From NCBI GenBank assembly GCA_029258735.1, contig JAPDKD010000103.1, forward strand, positions 1 through 41,284: a stretch of DNA of 41,284 nt, given 5' to 3'. A program made the position numbers and the translations under genes. Within the stretch, counting starts at the first letter, position 1; each line of letters starts with the position of its first letter. Of this stretch, positions 38,172-41,284 are shown piece after piece. The notes under the pieces were generated by a model that saw nothing but the letters and a program-made list of their open reading frames with translations, was not told the origin of the DNA and searched no databases. This DNA is from an archaeon (GTDB lineage: Archaea > Thermoproteota > Thermoprotei > Thermofilales > JAPDKD01).

Positions 38172-38747
38172 ATGTCAACAGTAAACAACGAGTGGAAAAA
38201 AAGCGTATTAGAAAAAGCTGGACTTCAATATATTACTTTAACAGGGGAGGAATGGGTTTTACTATTAGCTGGAGCTGATTCCTCTTCTCCTATTTTAGGT
38301 GAATACACTTTTCACTTTATATTCTTTTTATACCCCTTCTCACCATTCAATTTTAAAACACTCTTAATAGCACCATACTCCGAACAACTAGATAAATGCC
38401 TAAAAAGGATGCTAGACGGCGGAATTCTCATCAAAGAAATTAAAGTCGTGAATACAATGGTAACTGAAGCTTACAAACTATCACTGAAAGGAAACACGGT
38501 CTACAGAAACTTAAAGAATAAAATATACAAAAAACAGGTTTTAATAAATAACCATATAGTGAGGCCTGTAGCTAACGTTCTAAATGAGCTAGAATCTCTT
38601 AAGAAAACCTATAATGGCAGAGAACTTTTCAAACTTCTCAAGCTCTTAATAGCAAAAGTGAAGAATAACGACTTTGCACTAGAATTGCGCCTACAAGATC
38701 ATGAAATACAATACTTAAAAAGGATTATTCGCTATGGCGGAGTCTAA
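38172..38747 (+). CDS. Hypothetical protein
   Basis: 191 aa ORF in the same orientation as, and overlapping by 14 bp, the next gene; no recognised domain. Confidence 0.5.
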   Translation: MSTVNNEWKKSVLEKAGLQYITLTGEEWVLLLAGADSSSPILGEYTFHFIFFLYPFSPFNFKTLLIAPYSEQLDKCLKRMLDGGILIKEIKVVNTMVTEAYKLSLKGNTVYRNLKNKIYKKQVLINNHIVRPVANVLNELESLKKTYNGRELFKLLKLLIAKVKNNDFALELRLQDHEIQYLKRIIRYGGV

Positions 38748-39915
38748 AAAAGTCGACGTAGCAATAGTTGGAGCAGGACCCTACGGTACTCAGCTAGCTG
38801 AAAATATACTAAGGAAATCATTGTACGAAGTAATAATATTCGAAGAACACAGCAAGATAGGAGAGCCAGATCACTGCAGCGGAATAATAAGCATGCAAAC
38901 CTTCTTCAAACTACGTGTTCCCAGAAGCGCAGTCCTAAATAAAGTGCGTACTGCTGTACTATTTCCTCCTAACCTTAAAGACAAAATTACGGTAAAATCT
39001 AAATCGGGTACAGTGGTAATATCGCGGCCGCTGTTAGACCTTTACTTAGCTGAAAGAGCTAAAGAAGCAGGTGCGCGCATCAGCCTTGGAGAGAGAGTAC
39101 TATCAATAAAAGCTAGATCAAAAGGGTATGTAGAAATATTCACTAATAAGAGCAAATATATAGCAAAAATAGCAATTCTAGCCTGCGGCGCCGGAGCAAG
39201 ACTACAACATATGCTCGGATTTCCTACATGTAAGGGAATAAACGCTCTACAAGCCGACATTGCAGGACTCGACCTAGACGAAAAAATATACATGTTCTTC
39301 TCAAACAAGCTATACAGGGGATTATTCGCCTGGATAATATCCCACGGCGATTGCTTTCGGGTAGGAGTAGTCGGTAACAATCCAGTACAAAAAATAAAGC
39401 TATTATTAAAACACATGAACCAGCAACGCTACAAAATCCTGAAGTGGCACGGAGGTTTAATAATAACGGGCGGCCCATCTAAAATCTTTGCTAAGGGACC
39501 CTTAGCTGTAATAGGAGACGCCGCATGCCAAACAAAACCCACAACCGGGGGAGGCCTAGCCTTCTTAGCAGACACTTCGCAGATTCTAGCAGAAGAGATA
39601 GTTAGATACCTTGAAGGGAAGCGGTTATCCCTGAAATACTACCACAAGCTCTGGCTACAAAAGTTTCAAAGTAGCTTCAGAGCAATGCGAGCCGCCAGAC
39701 ATTTCCTCGACTCATTAACTGATGACGAAATAAACGAACTCTTCCGCGCTATGAAGAAAGAGAGCGCCGAAAGCCTCTTATCTACGGCAGACATGGATCG
39801 TCAAGAAAGAGACCTCATACAACTAGCGGTTAAGCTTGGAAAACATTTATTAAAAAAACCAAAAATAGCGTCTAAAGCCTTTTACGCTGCAGCCAAAGCT
39901 TTCTTCCCAGCCTAA
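38734..39915 (+). CDS. Geranylgeranyl reductase-family FAD-dependent oxidoreductase
   Basis: VAIVGAGPYGTQLAENIL Rossmann, PDHCSGIIS, AVIGDAACQTKPTTGGGLAF. Confidence 0.75.
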   Translation: MAESKKVDVAIVGAGPYGTQLAENILRKSLYEVIIFEEHSKIGEPDHCSGIISMQTFFKLRVPRSAVLNKVRTAVLFPPNLKDKITVKSKSGTVVISRPLLDLYLAERAKEAGARISLGERVLSIKARSKGYVEIFTNKSKYIAKIAILACGAGARLQHMLGFPTCKGINALQADIAGLDLDEKIYMFFSNKLYRGLFAWIISHGDCFRVGVVGNNPVQKIKLLLKHMNQQRYKILKWHGGLIITGGPSKIFAKGPLAVIGDAACQTKPTTGGGLAFLADTSQILAEEIVRYLEGKRLSLKYYHKLWLQKFQSSFRAMRAARHFLDSLTDDEINELFRAMKKESAESLLSTADMDRQERDLIQLAVKLGKHLLKKPKIASKAFYAAAKAFFPA

Positions 39916-40459
39916 ATGCTTCGACGTTCTTTTCTTGAAATCGCGTAATAACCTTACGCAAACTCCGCTCTAGATCAAGAGGGGCGATATTAAGCATACC
40001 AGACTCGGCCAGAACCCCGAGCATCACGGTATTAGTGAACAAAGCTGAACCCAACCTTCGTGCAGCCTCGGATGCTTCAACGAGATAACATTCTGCATCA
40101 AGTTCTTCGAAGAAGGAAAGCAAAGCAGACCTGGAAGGTATTTCCGCCGCTGCGGGAGGTGGAAGAATAAGATCGTTTACGATAAGCGCGCCGCCTCGCC
40201 TAAGATAGGCGATGTTTCTGGCTGCCTCTAACAGCTCTAGTGAAACGATCAAGTCTGCTGTTCCACGAGGTATAGTTGGTGAAAGGTCTTCATCCCCATA
40301 TTTTACGTGCACTATGACCGAGCCTCCTCTCTGTGCTAGACCATGCACTTCTGCCACTCTTACTTTAAAGCCTCTTTCAAGCAAGGCTTCTCCTAAAATC
40401 CTGCCCATGGAAATAAGTCCTTGACCACCAACACCGGTTAAAATGATTTGGCGCCTCAA
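39872..40459 (-). CDS. iorB: Indolepyruvate:ferredoxin oxidoreductase beta subunit
   Basis: ILTGVGGQGLISMGRILGEALLERGFKVRVAEVHGLAQRGGSVIVHVKYG. Confidence 0.85.
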   Translation of the reverse strand: MRRQIILTGVGGQGLISMGRILGEALLERGFKVRVAEVHGLAQRGGSVIVHVKYGDEDLSPTIPRGTADLIVSLELLEAARNIAYLRRGGALIVNDLILPPPAAAEIPSRSALLSFFEELDAECYLVEASEAARRLGSALFTNTVMLGVLAESGMLNIAPLDLERSLRKVITRFQEKNVEAFRLGRKLWLQRKRL

Positions 40460-41284
40460 GAGCTGCCCCCCTCCTTTTTAATAGCATTAAACGGACAGAT
40501 CTCAACGCATACGCCACAGCCTACGCATATATCACTGATAATGAAAGCCTTATTATCCTTCATCGATATTGCCGGGCATCCAAACATGTCAGTGCAGACC
40601 CTGCAGCCCGTACATGCCGCCTCGTTGACATAATACGGTGTTACCTTCTCTCCCCGCCGAAGCTTCTGCCTATACTCGTACAAGGCGCATAGCTTACGGG
40701 CAATAACCACCGCAGGTGCATTATTTTCTCTAACCCAATTTATAGCTTCCGAAAGCACATGGATAGCCCTCTTAACATCGTATGGATCTACAATTCTGAC
40801 GAATTTAACTCCTACAGCCCTAGCGATATCCTCAATATGTACCTTTGGTCGTTGCTCGCCCCTAAAGTCAAAACCTGTGCCTGGATGAGGCTGATGTCCA
40901 GTCATTGCGGTTAATGAATTGTCCATTACAACCAGAACCACAGGGTGAGAGTTATAGACTGCGTCGATCAATGCTGGAATGCCCGCGTGAAAGAACGTCG
41001 AGTCCCCAATAGTTGCTATCACGACTTCGTCGAGCGAAGCCTTGGAGATCCCCAGCCCGATGCCTAAGCCAGAGCCCATACAGTAAGATGTATCTACAAG
41101 ACGAAACGGAGGGAAAAAGCCTAGTGTGTAGCATCCTATATCTCCAGGATAAACTCCCTTAATGTGCATTCTTTTAGATGCCATCTTTATAGCATAAAAC
41201 ATTGCCCTATGACCGCAACCAGGACACAGAGTCGGAGGACGAGGCGACACATTAACCTCTAAATCAAAGAGCTCTGGCTCTACG
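40456..41284 (-). CDS. iorA: Indolepyruvate:ferredoxin oxidoreductase alpha subunit (5' truncated by window edge)
   Basis: LCPGCGHRAMFYAI, TPP-binding GDSTFFHAG...MDNSLTAMTGHQPHPG, two 4Fe-4S CxxCxxC motifs; reading frame stays open to the window end. Confidence 0.85.
   Translation of the reverse strand, partial: VEPELFDLEVNVSPRPPTLCPGCGHRAMFYAIKMASKRMHIKGVYPGDIGCYTLGFFPPFRLVDTSYCMGSGLGIGLGISKASLDEVVIATIGDSTFFHAGIPALIDAVYNSHPVVLVVMDNSLTAMTGHQPHPGTGFDFRGEQRPKVHIEDIARAVGVKFVRIVDPYDVKRAIHVLSEAINWVRENNAPAVVIARKLCALYEYRQKLRRGEKVTPYYVNEAACTGCRVCTDMFGCPAISMKDNKAFIISDICVGCGVCVEICPFNAIKKEGGSS

Noticed and set aside
1-41284. CRISPR arrays, transposons, integrases, defence systems
   Set aside because: No regularly spaced repeats, cas genes, transposase or integrase motifs seen in the provided ORFs or by reading the intergenic DNA.

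Overview
This is an AT-rich archaeal chromosomal window. The gene content (RadA, TIP49/RuvBL-type AAA+ ATPase, XPF-type nuclease, Hjc, a BHB-type tRNA intron, C/D box sRNA-like genes, aconitase X/phosphomevalonate dehydratase) suggests a thermophilic Thermoproteota-like lineage. Taxonomy is inferred, not proven. Most of the window is dense protein-coding DNA with 4-50 bp gene overlaps. From left to right it holds: a GC-rich, heavily structured non-coding locus (about 130-494, probably minus strand) that I could not match to RNase P or SRP RNA; a degenerate tRNA 3' remnant; an M28-like/FtsX fusion followed by two OPT-like transporters; AmrS-like radical SAM, XPF, methyltransferase, PvlArgDC and RAM-domain genes; a presenilin-like A22 protease; Hjc; two C/D-box sRNA candidates; TIP49; an M50 site-2 protease; an MBL-fold protein lacking most metal ligands; an MrfA/Hrq1-like helicase; AsnRS; an intron-containing tRNA-Thr(CGT); a UDG/aconitase X cluster; RadA; a stand-alone Cdc48-N-like protein; three multi-CBS proteins; coiled-coil and surface proteins; and IorB/IorA. 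The strongest leads are the unassigned structured RNA, the two C/D sRNAs with candidate targets in the decoding centre and the peptidyl transferase centre, the catalytically degenerate M28-FtsX/OPT locus, the MBL pseudoenzyme and the stand-alone Cdc48-N-like protein. No CRISPR array, transposase or integrase gene was recognised.
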